From assembly GCA_016710935.1 (NCBI GenBank), contig JADJTY010000001.1:558001-622000 (forward strand): a DNA stretch of 64,000 nucleotides, in the 5' to 3' direction. A program made the translations under genes and the position numbers. The notes beneath the pieces are model-generated. The model ran no database searches. It had not been told where the DNA came from and worked only from the letters and a program-made list of their open reading frames with translations. The DNA is from Chitinophagaceae bacterium (GTDB lineage Bacteria > Bacteroidota > Bacteroidia > Chitinophagales > Chitinophagaceae). Shown here piece by piece: positions 46,306-54,741 of the stretch; within the stretch, counting starts at the first letter, position 1, and each line of letters starts with the position of its first letter.

Positions 46306-46530
46306 TCATTTTTGAGCGTCATCAGCAATACTCAACGCTCCACTCGGGCATTTCTTCACCTGGTCAATGATCTGCTGGGTTTCTGCTTTACTCATATCGA
46401 TCCATGGCTTGCGGTGTGGGTCAAAAACCTCTCCCAGGCCTTTAACACAAATACCCGAATGGATACACATATCGGGTTTCCAGTTGATGGTTATTTCTCC
46501 GTTATTGTAATGAAGTGTTTGTATGGGCAT
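46306..46530 (-). CDS. (4Fe-4S) mono-cluster protein, YjdI-like
   Basis: 74 residues. Contains CIHSGICVKGLGEVFD (residues ~22-37) and CPSGAL (~61-66), the Cys arrangement of YjdI-type ferredoxin-like domains. The rest, WKPDMCIHSG and KPWIDMSKAETQQIIDQVKK, matches the family's pattern. Converges with the SUI1 gene 12 bases away. Electron partner unknown. Confidence 0.88.
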   Translation of the reverse strand: MPIQTLHYNNGEITINWKPDMCIHSGICVKGLGEVFDPHRKPWIDMSKAETQQIIDQVKKCPSGALSIADDAQK

Positions 46531-46611
46531 TTGATGTAATTTAACAATAAAGCGTTGCGTAATTTACAGAAAAAAGCTTTTTTTATGCATACTTTTACAA
46601 AAACCTACAGC

Positions 46612-46998
46612 ATGATCTCAAAAATATCTGAGGGTATTACTATAAGTGTGGAAACATACTATCAGCCTGAATACAGTAACCCTGTTAACAGTGAGTTTAT
46701 GTTTGCCTACCGGATAACCATTGAAAACAATAATGCATTTCCGGTTCAGCTTTTACGCAGGCATTGGTACATTTACGACAGCAATGGCAGTATGCGTGAG
46801 GTTGAGGGCGAAGGTGTAGTGGGTGTGCAGCCGCAAATTAATCCCGGAGAATCTTATCAATATATCAGCGGTTGCAACCTGCGTTCGGAAATTGGCAAGA
46901 TGCGTGGTACCTATCTTATGGAAAACATTAATAATAAAAAATCATTTGATGCAGTTATTCCTGCATTTGACATGTGTGCCCCCTTTAAATTGAATTGA
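46612..46998 (+). CDS. apaG: ApaG domain protein
   Basis: 128 residues from the ATG at 46612, chosen because it begins MISKISEGITISVETYYQPEY, the natural start of the fibronectin-III-like ApaG fold; an in-frame extension upstream has no such pattern. Conserved FAYRITIENNNAFPVQLLRRHWYIYDSNGSMREVEGEGVVGVQPQINPGESYQYISGCNL. The family has been linked to Co2+/Mg2+ handling, with limited evidence. Confidence 0.94.
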   Translation: MISKISEGITISVETYYQPEYSNPVNSEFMFAYRITIENNNAFPVQLLRRHWYIYDSNGSMREVEGEGVVGVQPQINPGESYQYISGCNLRSEIGKMRGTYLMENINNKKSFDAVIPAFDMCAPFKLN

Positions 46999-47140
46999 TT
47001 TAACCTTTTTGGTTGCTGTTTTTGGCTTACCTTTGAGTGTTCATAAACAGGCAGATCAGCAGGAATTCTGAATTAATTTTCAACAATAAATTCTGCTACT
47101 GATTATGCAATAATGTTTTGACAAACCATAAATATCTACC

Positions 47141-48244
47141 ATGGCAAAAATTACATTCTCAAACAGCAATAATGATTTTTATCAAAGTTTAAAAACTTCT
47201 GTAGATGCTTATTTTGCTAATAATAAAATTAAAAAGACAGGTGACTGGAGATTATATTCCAAAACCATCATTTTAGTAACTACCGCTTTGGTTTGTTATG
47301 GTTTATTGATGTTTGGTGGTTTACAAAACTGGCAGGCATTGTTGATCTGTGTTGTTTTTGGATGCTCTCTCGCATCTATTGGGTTTAGCGTTATGCACGA
47401 TGCCAACCATGGCAGCTATTCTACAAAGCCCAAACTGAACGATTTTTTGGGATTGAGTTTAAATGCATTGGGAGCAAGTTCATACCTGTGGAAACAAAAG
47501 CACAACATCATTCACCACACCTACACAAACGTTGATGGCATTGATGACGATATTGCCAAGAGTCCCATCATCCGGCATTGCGAATCGCAAAAATGGGTAC
47601 CTGCGCATAAGGTTCAATATCTCTACCTGTTACCTGTGTATGCTTTATCAACTATTTTCTGGATCTACATTATGGATTTTACAAAATATTTTTCGCATAA
47701 AATATTCACTACAGAGGCCTGGAAGATGACCACAAAAAATCATATTATTTTTTGGGCCACCAAAATTTTATATGTTACTTTTTATATCGTGCTGCCCATG
47801 ATGGTTTGGGGATTTTTGCCCTGGCTGGTGGGTTATTTCGTATTGAATGCAGTAATGGGATTGATCTTATCACTTGTTTTTCAGCTGGCGCACGTGGTTG
47901 AAAATACTGAATTTGAACATGTAGCTTTAGATGCAACCAAACACGTAGAAACTGCCTGGGCCGAGCACCAGATGAAGACCACTGCAAACTTTGCCATGGG
48001 CAATAAAGTGATCTCCTGGTTTGTTGGCGGGTTGAATTACCAGATAGAGCATCATCTTTTTCCACGTATAAGTCACATACATTATCCGGAAATAAGCAAA
48101 ATTGTGATGGAAAAAGCGAAAGCGTTTAACCTGCCTTATAATAAATACGATACCATGACAGAAGCCGTTGCTTCACACTTCAGGGTAATGAAACAACTGG
48201 GTAAAAAGCCTGAACAGGTGGTGCGGCAGGTGCAGGCTGCATAG
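47141..48244 (+). CDS. Membrane fatty-acid desaturase (acyl-CoA/linoleoyl-CoA desaturase type)
   Basis: 367 residues. Di-iron histidine boxes in order: HDANHG (~87-92), HNIIHHTYTN (~122-131) and QIEHHLFP (~301-308). Hydrophobic pairs surround them (IILVTTALVCYGLLMFGG, ALLICVVFGCSLASIGFSV, VTFYIVLPMMVWGFLPWLVGYFVLNAVMGLILSLVF). This arrangement is typical of front-end/linoleoyl-CoA-type desaturases with a QxxHH third box. Regiospecificity cannot be deduced. Convergent with gldB. Confidence 0.92.
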   Translation: MAKITFSNSNNDFYQSLKTSVDAYFANNKIKKTGDWRLYSKTIILVTTALVCYGLLMFGGLQNWQALLICVVFGCSLASIGFSVMHDANHGSYSTKPKLNDFLGLSLNALGASSYLWKQKHNIIHHTYTNVDGIDDDIAKSPIIRHCESQKWVPAHKVQYLYLLPVYALSTIFWIYIMDFTKYFSHKIFTTEAWKMTTKNHIIFWATKILYVTFYIVLPMMVWGFLPWLVGYFVLNAVMGLILSLVFQLAHVVENTEFEHVALDATKHVETAWAEHQMKTTANFAMGNKVISWFVGGLNYQIEHHLFPRISHIHYPEISKIVMEKAKAFNLPYNKYDTMTEAVASHFRVMKQLGKKPEQVVRQVQAA

Positions 48245-48257
48245 ACCCGGCCCACTC

Positions 48258-48325
48258 CCAATCTTCGTTCCTTCCCTTTAGGGAATCCGCCAGCGGGCGC
48301 AGGAGGAAAGGCACAAGATTGAAGC
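48258..48325. repeat. Palindromic intergenic element between the desaturase gene and gldB
   Basis: AATCTT ... AAGATT outer arms and CCTTCCCT / AGGAAAGG-like inner arms enclose CCGCCAGCGGGCG. Fills the convergent gap, like the heptamer elements, but with no clear 7-bp period. Confidence 0.45.
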
Positions 48326-48333
48326 GAATATTT

Positions 48334-49344
48334 TTAAGGCTTGTATTTTGCCTGCTGAAAGATCAGGTCAGCATCTGTCTCCATTAATTTTTGCAAAGCA
48401 TATTCAGGGTTTTTAGCCATGAACTTTTTTACGATCTGCCATCCTGCAAAGCTGCCGATATTGCCCGGGGATGCTTCTCCAAGCTCCTGTGTTTTTGGAC
48501 CTTCACCAATATAATTCTTGATGATATTGGCATCAATGGTTTGTAAAAAATTATTTTGTACAAAGAGATCCCACACAGCCCTTTCATGCTCATATACGGC
48601 TTTTAACTGTTCTTCTGTGTAACCGATCAGTTTATGCTCCTCCGCTTTGGGTAACAGTTTGCTGAGTGCATACAGCCGTTTTCCTTTTTCAACCATCTGT
48701 TGTACAAGCGGCTTGTCATCCATTTTTTCGGGATAGAGATCGTTCAAAATATTCTGCATGCAGTTTACTGCAATGTAGTCCGGTTCAAAGCGGTTACTGA
48801 TGTATTCGGGATAGGTTTCCTGTACCAGTGCAGATCTGTATAATGAAAAGCTTTTACCCAGGTGATGCTGCAGGCCAATGATAATGGCATCATCAGAAAG
48901 TATATCCCCATATCCATCCAACGGGCCGATATAAGTGATGATTTGTTTACGGTCTTTATAAGCCGGAAAATAATGTTTTACATACTGCAATGCCTGCTTT
49001 ATTGCTTTTTCATAAGGAGTAAAATCTTTAAAAACTCTTTGTGCACTATCATACACCGGTTTATAAGCTGCCATAAAACCCAGTACATAATCTGCTGCAC
49101 TGTCGGCCGACCATTTGGGATCTGCATTTAAAATGGCAGATAAATAATTTTCTCCAAAGGAAGGGTATCGGGCAAGAAGCTGATCAAAGTTTGCTGTAAA
49201 ATTAGCGGTATCGAGTTTAAAAAGTTCCTGCTCAAAATGTTTAGTGGTCAATTCTACTTTTATACCAGATACATCAGGTGTTTTATCACTGCTGTTGCAG
49301 GAAAATAAAACTATAGATGCAAGGATTGAAAAAATATATTTCAT
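48334..49344 (-). CDS. gldB: Gliding motility lipoprotein GldB
   Basis: 336 residues. Lipoprotein signal MKYIFSILASIVLFSC (C16). The body fits GldB: VELTTKHFEQELFKLDTANF, FDQLLARYPSFGENYLSAILNA, DGYGDILSDDAIIIGLQHHLGKSF, YPEYISNRFEPDYIAVNCMQNILNDLYP and ASPGNIGSFAGWQIVKKFMAKNP. In related species gldB is followed by gldC; here no gldC is present, and nadE stands divergently on the other side. Confidence 0.93.
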   Translation of the reverse strand: MKYIFSILASIVLFSCNSSDKTPDVSGIKVELTTKHFEQELFKLDTANFTANFDQLLARYPSFGENYLSAILNADPKWSADSAADYVLGFMAAYKPVYDSAQRVFKDFTPYEKAIKQALQYVKHYFPAYKDRKQIITYIGPLDGYGDILSDDAIIIGLQHHLGKSFSLYRSALVQETYPEYISNRFEPDYIAVNCMQNILNDLYPEKMDDKPLVQQMVEKGKRLYALSKLLPKAEEHKLIGYTEEQLKAVYEHERAVWDLFVQNNFLQTIDANIIKNYIGEGPKTQELGEASPGNIGSFAGWQIVKKFMAKNPEYALQKLMETDADLIFQQAKYKP

Positions 49345-49366
49345 AATTTTTATTTAGCTTCTGATG

Positions 49367-49578
49367 ACACGAATTTACACGAATATTAAATGCAAGATTA
49401 CCTGGTAAAGCACCCTGCAATAAAATTATTAAAGCAAGTTAATTTGCCAGTTTTTTTATTTCTAATTTACTTCTGCAGGCACACAAACTTCGCCTTTATA
49501 AATTAAAGGCGTCATTAGTAGTCATACAAATATCTGTCTTTCATGTATTTTTTTGTATTTATTCGTGTTAATTCGTGC
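49367..49578. repeat. Decamer repeats in inverted orientation between gldB and nadE
   Basis: Two 10-bp units at each end: ACACGAATTT, ACACGAATAT (49367-49386) and TTATTCGTGT, TAATTCGTGC (49559-49578), the latter being the complementary type. The same words occur at 58190-58218. The ends could pair over ~170 bases. Immediately after comes the palindrome CCCGATAATTATCGGG (49578-49593), related to that at 25021. Confidence 0.65.
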
Positions 49579-49603
49579 CCGATAATTATCGGGATAAGTG
49601 GCG

Positions 49604-49611
49604 TATTTTTG
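49604..49611 (+). promoter_or_regulatory. nadE -7 box, leaderless type
   Basis: TATTTTTG followed by TATC and the ATG at 49616, a four-base gap. Matches TAnnTTTG. Confidence 0.55.
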
Positions 49612-49615
49612 TATC

Positions 49616-51298
49616 ATGAAAATTTTTCTTGCACAGCAAAACTATCACATCGGCAATTTTGAAACCAATACGCAAAAAATTATCAATGCTATTCAATCAG
49701 CAAAAGAACAGGGTGGTGACCTGATTGTTTTCAGCGAGTTAAGTGTTTGTGGTTATGCCCCCGGTGATTTCCTGGAGTTTGAAGACTTTATCAATAAAAG
49801 TTATGCAGCCCTTGATGTAATTAAACAACATGCCGATACCATTGGTGTATTGGTTGGCGCACCAGACCGTAATCCTGTAAGGGAAGGAAAGGATCTTTTT
49901 AATGGCGCTTTTTTATTGTACGAAAATGAAATAAAAGGCATTGCTCATAAAACCTGTTTACCCAATTATGATGTGTTTGATGAGTACCGGTATTTTGAAC
50001 CGGCATACAACTGGGGCATCATGGAGTTTAAAGGTAAAAGACTGGCTGTAACTATTTGTGAAGATATCTGGAACCTGGGCGATAATCCTTTGTACCGCGT
50101 ATGCCCGATGGATGAATTGATGAAGCAGCAACCGGATGTGATGATCAATTTATCAGCATCGCCATTTGATTATACACATGATGAAGACCGGAAAGCAACT
50201 ATTAAATCAAACGTAAAAAAATATAAGCTCCCGTTATTTTATTGTAACGCAGTTGGCAGCCAGACTGAAATTGTTTTTGATGGTGCTTCACTTATTTTTG
50301 ATGCTTCGGCCAATCTTTGTGGAGAGTTACCCCGTTTTGAACAAGCCCTTCAATCTTTTGTTTTGAATGAAGATGGAACCATTGATGCACCGGTTATGGA
50401 GCCTGCCAGCCGTATGCCGGATAAAGAACTGAACCCTGTTAGTTTAGAAGAAAGCCTTAATATAGAAATGGTGCATGATGCCATTGTATTGGGCATCAAA
50501 GATTATTTTACCAAAATGGGTTTTACCAAAGCCATACTGGGCAGCAGCGGTGGTATTGACAGTGCTGTTACATTGGCGCTTGCCTGCACGGCATTAGGGA
50601 AAGATAATGTGAGAGCAGTATTAATGCCTTCACAATTTTCAACAGGCCATTCTGTAAATGATGCAGAGCAGTTGAGTATGAACCTGGGGAATCCTTACGA
50701 CATCATACCGGTTGAAAATATTTATAATAGTTTTTTAAATGAATTGAAACCCATTTTTAAAGACCTGCCTTTTAGCATTGCCGAAGAAAATATCCAAAGC
50801 CGCACACGTGGGAATTTGTTGATGGCCATTGCCAATAAGTTTGGATACATTTTATTGAATACGTCTAACAAGAGTGAACTGTCAACCGGCTACGGTACGC
50901 TATATGGTGATATGGCCGGTGGCATTGGTGTTTTAGGTGATTGTTATAAGTTGCAGATCTATGCGCTTGCAAAATATATCAATCGGGAAAAGGAGATTAT
51001 ACCAAACAACATCATCACAAAACCACCCAGTGCAGAGCTGCGGCCCGGGCAAAAAGATTCAGATAGTTTACCGGAATATGAAATTCTTGATAAAATTTTA
51101 TATCAGTACATTGAAAGAAGACAAGGCCCCAACGAGATTAAGGCACAGGGTTTTGAAGCAGCACTGGTTGACCGTGTGTTAAAAATGGTGAACGTTAATG
51201 AATACAAACGCAACCAGTTTTGTCCCATCATCCGTATTTCGCCAAAAGCATTTGGTGTGGGAAGGAGAATGCCGATTGTAGGAAAGTATCTGAGTTGA
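49616..51298 (+). CDS. nadE: Glutamine-dependent NAD(+) synthetase
   Basis: Final step of NAD synthesis. 560 residues from the ATG at 49616; the promoter box 4 bases upstream favours this over the in-frame ATG at 49598. N-terminal carbon-nitrogen hydrolase (glutaminase) domain with E41 (FSELSVCGYAPGD), K112 (HKTCLPNYDVFDEYRYF) and C148 (VTICEDIW), then the synthetase domain with the ATP pyrophosphatase loop GSSGGIDSAVTLAL and NKSELSTGYGTLYGDMAGG. C-terminal IIRISPKAFGVGRRMPI is typical. Confidence 0.97.
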   Translation: MKIFLAQQNYHIGNFETNTQKIINAIQSAKEQGGDLIVFSELSVCGYAPGDFLEFEDFINKSYAALDVIKQHADTIGVLVGAPDRNPVREGKDLFNGAFLLYENEIKGIAHKTCLPNYDVFDEYRYFEPAYNWGIMEFKGKRLAVTICEDIWNLGDNPLYRVCPMDELMKQQPDVMINLSASPFDYTHDEDRKATIKSNVKKYKLPLFYCNAVGSQTEIVFDGASLIFDASANLCGELPRFEQALQSFVLNEDGTIDAPVMEPASRMPDKELNPVSLEESLNIEMVHDAIVLGIKDYFTKMGFTKAILGSSGGIDSAVTLALACTALGKDNVRAVLMPSQFSTGHSVNDAEQLSMNLGNPYDIIPVENIYNSFLNELKPIFKDLPFSIAEENIQSRTRGNLLMAIANKFGYILLNTSNKSELSTGYGTLYGDMAGGIGVLGDCYKLQIYALAKYINREKEIIPNNIITKPPSAELRPGQKDSDSLPEYEILDKILYQYIERRQGPNEIKAQGFEAALVDRVLKMVNVNEYKRNQFCPIIRISPKAFGVGRRMPIVGKYLS

Positions 51299-51300
51299 TT

Positions 51301-53031
51301 TTATTTTACTTTGTCAAACCGGTGATGCATTAACCTGCCATGCCTTACATTCAGGTAAATGGGTTCTGCTTTATCATCAAAATAAAACTTTATCCATCCA
51401 GTCGTTTCATCATCCGTATGAAATTGTATTGCCAGGTCAAATTCATCATCATAGCCTGGCTCAATTACCTTATCGGAAACTGTAGGCCGTTTCAGGATCA
51501 GGTTTCCTTTTTCATATAAAATGATCCGCCAGTAAAAATCCAGGTGCTTACTGTAGTAGGTGCCTGTAAGCTTATTTAGAAATTCTTTGGAATAAATACG
51601 CCTGGTGGTGGTATCTTTTTTCCAGTAGTAGATATCCGGAATTCCATGTTGTTTATGTGCCTCGGCCCTCATGGGTGAATCCGGGTGAGGTTGAGTAAAG
51701 ACTACCCAGTTGGCGTAATCCGGGTCTTTAAAAATACCATTTCCCACATATACTAAAGGGAAAAGATCCTCTTTCGAGTATTGCCAGAACAAACTGTCAT
51801 CGATCACTTTCATTTCTGTGTACGACTTTCGTTCCATGGCGCTTGAGAAGCCTGTTGGACTTAACTCACGATAAATGCCGGCATATTTTTGAAGTTCAGC
51901 GGTACTGATGGGTACCGGAGTTGAAGGGAATTTCCTTAACAATATTTTTTCCGCTTTTCCATATAACAGGAATTCTGTAGCAACATCTATCTTATCTGCA
52001 TATGGAGCATGTTCGTTACCCAGGCAAATAATAGAAATCCCGGCAGCTGGAACCTGTGTAAGCCATGAATACCCGGACACTCCTTCATGTGTTATGATTT
52101 CATAATTTCCTGACTGTTTTAGTTTATTACCGAAAGGATAGTTAATTCCTTTTAAAACAGGTATTGGTCTCGCATTTTGTTTTAGCCGTTGTATTGCTTT
52201 GGCGATAACTGAATTTTTATCAGTTAAAGATGCAGCCCATTTTTCAAGATCAGCAGCAGATGTAAGCATCCAGTAATTACCACCCGGAGATGTTTTATCT
52301 CTCATCCATACCGTATATTTCCCTTCTCCATTATGATCATATGAAAAAGCATGATATGGTATTACTTCTTCTTTATTGGTCCCGAGTTTTGTGTGGTTCA
52401 TGCCTATTGGGGTAAATATCTTTTCGTTCATATAAACAGAAAGATTTTTTCCACAGGCTTTTTCCAGAATCAACCGCAATAAACCAAAATCCGAATTGCT
52501 GTACATATAACCTTTGCCTGGCTCAACCTGTGGGGCCGGCTGGTTGTATAAGAACTCCATAAATTGCGAACGGTCTAAACGATTCGCCATCTCAGCCTGT
52601 GTAAGTACAAGCGTAGCCCACTCATCGCAAAAGCCGCTGCTGTGGTTGAGCAGGTCCTGTATGGTAACGGGTTCACTCCATGAAGGAAGTTTAGCGAAAT
52701 ACTTACGCACTTTATCATTCAGTGTAAGTATACCCTGATTTTCCATCATTGCAGCAGCAACAGAAACAAATTCTCTTCCTTCAGAATAAGGTATGCGAAC
52801 AATAGTATTATGAGCGAAAGGCACACCGAACTCTATACTAGCCATACCATAATCTTTCTTTATGATAGTCTTGCCATCTTTGACAATGGTAATGGCATAG
52901 CCAGGAGAGTTTTTATTATTAAAAGGTTTGAAAAGGCTGTCAAGCAACCGATTTGTTGCAGCAATGTTTTGTGCAGACAGGCTTTCGTTCAAGATTAAAA
53001 ACACCAGAACTGCAGTAAGAATTTTTTTCAT
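51301..53031 (-). CDS. Beta-lactamase-fold serine hydrolase-like protein with altered SxxK motif
   Basis: 576 residues. Signal peptide MKKILTAVLVFLILNESLSAQ. The class C beta-lactamase/PBP-like fold is clear: GYAITIVKDGKTIIKKDYGMASIEFGVPF, IQDLLNHSSGF, YSN at 177-179 (GYMYSNSDFG) and HEG at 315-317. At the nucleophile position, where IGSxSKxFT is expected, the sequence is IPYSEGREFVSVAAAMM: S83 is followed by R86 instead of the catalytic Lys. Activity may be lost or changed. The C-terminal ~180 residues (after ~395) are a beta-rich DUF3471-like extension. Convergent with nadE. Confidence 0.85.
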   Translation of the reverse strand: MKKILTAVLVFLILNESLSAQNIAATNRLLDSLFKPFNNKNSPGYAITIVKDGKTIIKKDYGMASIEFGVPFAHNTIVRIPYSEGREFVSVAAAMMENQGILTLNDKVRKYFAKLPSWSEPVTIQDLLNHSSGFCDEWATLVLTQAEMANRLDRSQFMEFLYNQPAPQVEPGKGYMYSNSDFGLLRLILEKACGKNLSVYMNEKIFTPIGMNHTKLGTNKEEVIPYHAFSYDHNGEGKYTVWMRDKTSPGGNYWMLTSAADLEKWAASLTDKNSVIAKAIQRLKQNARPIPVLKGINYPFGNKLKQSGNYEIITHEGVSGYSWLTQVPAAGISIICLGNEHAPYADKIDVATEFLLYGKAEKILLRKFPSTPVPISTAELQKYAGIYRELSPTGFSSAMERKSYTEMKVIDDSLFWQYSKEDLFPLVYVGNGIFKDPDYANWVVFTQPHPDSPMRAEAHKQHGIPDIYYWKKDTTTRRIYSKEFLNKLTGTYYSKHLDFYWRIILYEKGNLILKRPTVSDKVIEPGYDDEFDLAIQFHTDDETTGWIKFYFDDKAEPIYLNVRHGRLMHHRFDKVK

Positions 53032-53058
53032 TACAGATAATTTTGGCGAATAGAAGGA

Positions 53059-53391
53059 TCATATCTTCTCCACCACCACCGCCGTACCATAAGATAAAAC
53101 TTCGGTTACTCCATTCATCACTTCATTGGCATCATAACGCATATTAATGATGGCATTGGCGCCTCTTTCATTAGCATGCTGTATCATCAGCTGGTAAGCT
53201 TCTTCCCGGGTCTTTTCGCAAAGCTCTACGTAAATAGATATTTTACCTCCCAGTAAAGTTTGAAATCCGCCGGCTATATTGCCCAATAAACTTCTGCTAC
53301 GTACCGTGATACCTCGTATTATGCCCAGATGTTTGGTAATGCGGTATCCTTCCAATGTGTTGGATGTGGTTATGAGTTGTTGATCTATCAT
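53059..53391 (-). CDS. YbjQ/UPF0145-family protein
   Basis: 110 residues. Family hallmarks: YRITKHLGIIRGITVRSRSLLGNIAGGFQTLLGGKISIYVELCEKTREEAYQLMIQHANERGANAIINMRYDANEV. These form pentameric heavy-metal-binding-type folds of unsettled function. The start is at the ATG at 53391, 26 bases upstream of the hydrolase region. Probably separate from it. Confidence 0.93.
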   Translation of the reverse strand: MIDQQLITTSNTLEGYRITKHLGIIRGITVRSRSLLGNIAGGFQTLLGGKISIYVELCEKTREEAYQLMIQHANERGANAIINMRYDANEVMNGVTEVLSYGTAVVVEKI

Positions 53392-53537
53392 GATTTTTTT
53401 TATTAAAGTTAGATTGATTTTAACAAAGTTTTGCCCCCTTCATCAAAACGGCCAAATTTTTGTTATGCATAGTTCGTATTTTGCAGCCTGCCTAAAAATG
53501 GGTATTTAACAAAACATAATCTTCTCCACAATAGTTT

Positions 53538-53555
53538 CTCCGCCGGTTGGCGGAG
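53538..53555. repeat. CTCCGCC-GGTT-GGCGGAG palindrome upstream of moxR
   Basis: Perfect 7-4-7 hairpin that ends 23 bases before the moxR ATG, followed by a purine-rich GGCGGAGGGGG stretch. It may be a dispersed repeat or a leader hairpin. Confidence 0.55.
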
Positions 53556-53578
53556 GCGGAGGGGGTAAAACTAAACCT

Positions 53579-54580
53579 ATGGTTCAAACATCTGAAGACA
53601 TCCGTTTGCTGAACGAAAGAATTACCAGCGCATCCGGATTTGTAACCCGAATTAATGACGAATTAAGTAAAGTGATCGTGGGCCAGCAATCTATGATAGA
53701 AAGATTGCTTATTGGCCTTTTAAGCAATGGCCATGTGCTGCTGGAAGGGGTGCCGGGTCTTGCAAAAACGCTGGCTATTAAATCGCTGGCGCAGGCAGTA
53801 CATGCTGATTTCAGTCGTATTCAATTTACTCCCGACCTGTTACCTGCCGATGTGGTAGGTACCATGATATACAACCAGGCAAAAAATGAATTCATGGTGC
53901 GTAAAGGCCCCATCTTCTCCAATTTTATTTTGGCTGATGAGATCAACAGGGCTCCGGCAAAAGTACAGAGTGCCTTGCTGGAAGCCATGCAGGAACGACA
54001 GGTAACGATTGGTGATACAACATATAAATTGCCCGCGCCTTTTTTGGTGCTGGCAACACAAAATCCAATTGAGCAGGAAGGGACTTATCCATTGCCCGAA
54101 GCACAGGTTGACCGTTTTATGCTGAAGGTGGTGGTAGATTACCCGAGCAAGACCGAAGAGCAAATGATCATCCGCCAGAATACGTTGGGGTTGAGTTTTC
54201 CACCCATTAACCCGGTTGCATCTACCAGCGAGATATTAACCGCTAAAGAATTAGTACGACAGGTTTACCTGGATGAAAAAGTAGAGAATTATATTTTAGA
54301 TATTGTTTTTGCAACCCGTTATCCTGATAAATATAATTTGCCAAAATTGAAAGCGCTGATCGGTTTTGGAGGATCACCAAGAGCAAGCATCAATTTAGCA
54401 CTGGCTGCAAAAGCCTATGCATTTTTAAATAACCGGGCATTTGTAATTCCTGAGGATGTTAGAAGTATCAGTAAAGATGTTTTAAGGCATAGAATTGGGT
54501 TGACTTATGAAGCAGAGGCAGAAAATGTGAACGTTGAGCAAATTATTAATGAAATATTAAGAGTTGTTAACGTGCCTTAA
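53579..54580 (+). CDS. MoxR-family AAA+ ATPase
   Basis: 333 residues. Walker A GVPGLAKT (57-64), Walker B FILADEINRAP (~118-128), sensor region ATQNPIEQEGTYPLPEAQVDRFMLKVV, and the C-terminal lid GFGGSPRASINLALAAKAYAF. First gene of the moxR-DUF58-BatD-like-batA cluster (Bacteroides aerotolerance type); such ATPases chaperone assembly of VWA-protein complexes. Confidence 0.95.
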   Translation: MVQTSEDIRLLNERITSASGFVTRINDELSKVIVGQQSMIERLLIGLLSNGHVLLEGVPGLAKTLAIKSLAQAVHADFSRIQFTPDLLPADVVGTMIYNQAKNEFMVRKGPIFSNFILADEINRAPAKVQSALLEAMQERQVTIGDTTYKLPAPFLVLATQNPIEQEGTYPLPEAQVDRFMLKVVVDYPSKTEEQMIIRQNTLGLSFPPINPVASTSEILTAKELVRQVYLDEKVENYILDIVFATRYPDKYNLPKLKALIGFGGSPRASINLALAAKAYAFLNNRAFVIPEDVRSISKDVLRHRIGLTYEAEAENVNVEQIINEILRVVNVP

Positions 54581-54741
54581 GAATATTGAAAGAGTTTTTA
54601 ATTTAATACTGTTCAAGATCAGGGAACTGAATTCGAGTTTACAGTAATACAATAGTTCAATCAGGGCTCCTTCAAATCGGGATGTAATCGATTTGGGTTC
54701 CTTTGTTACTTTTTTGGAGAAGCAAAAAAGTAAAAGACAAT

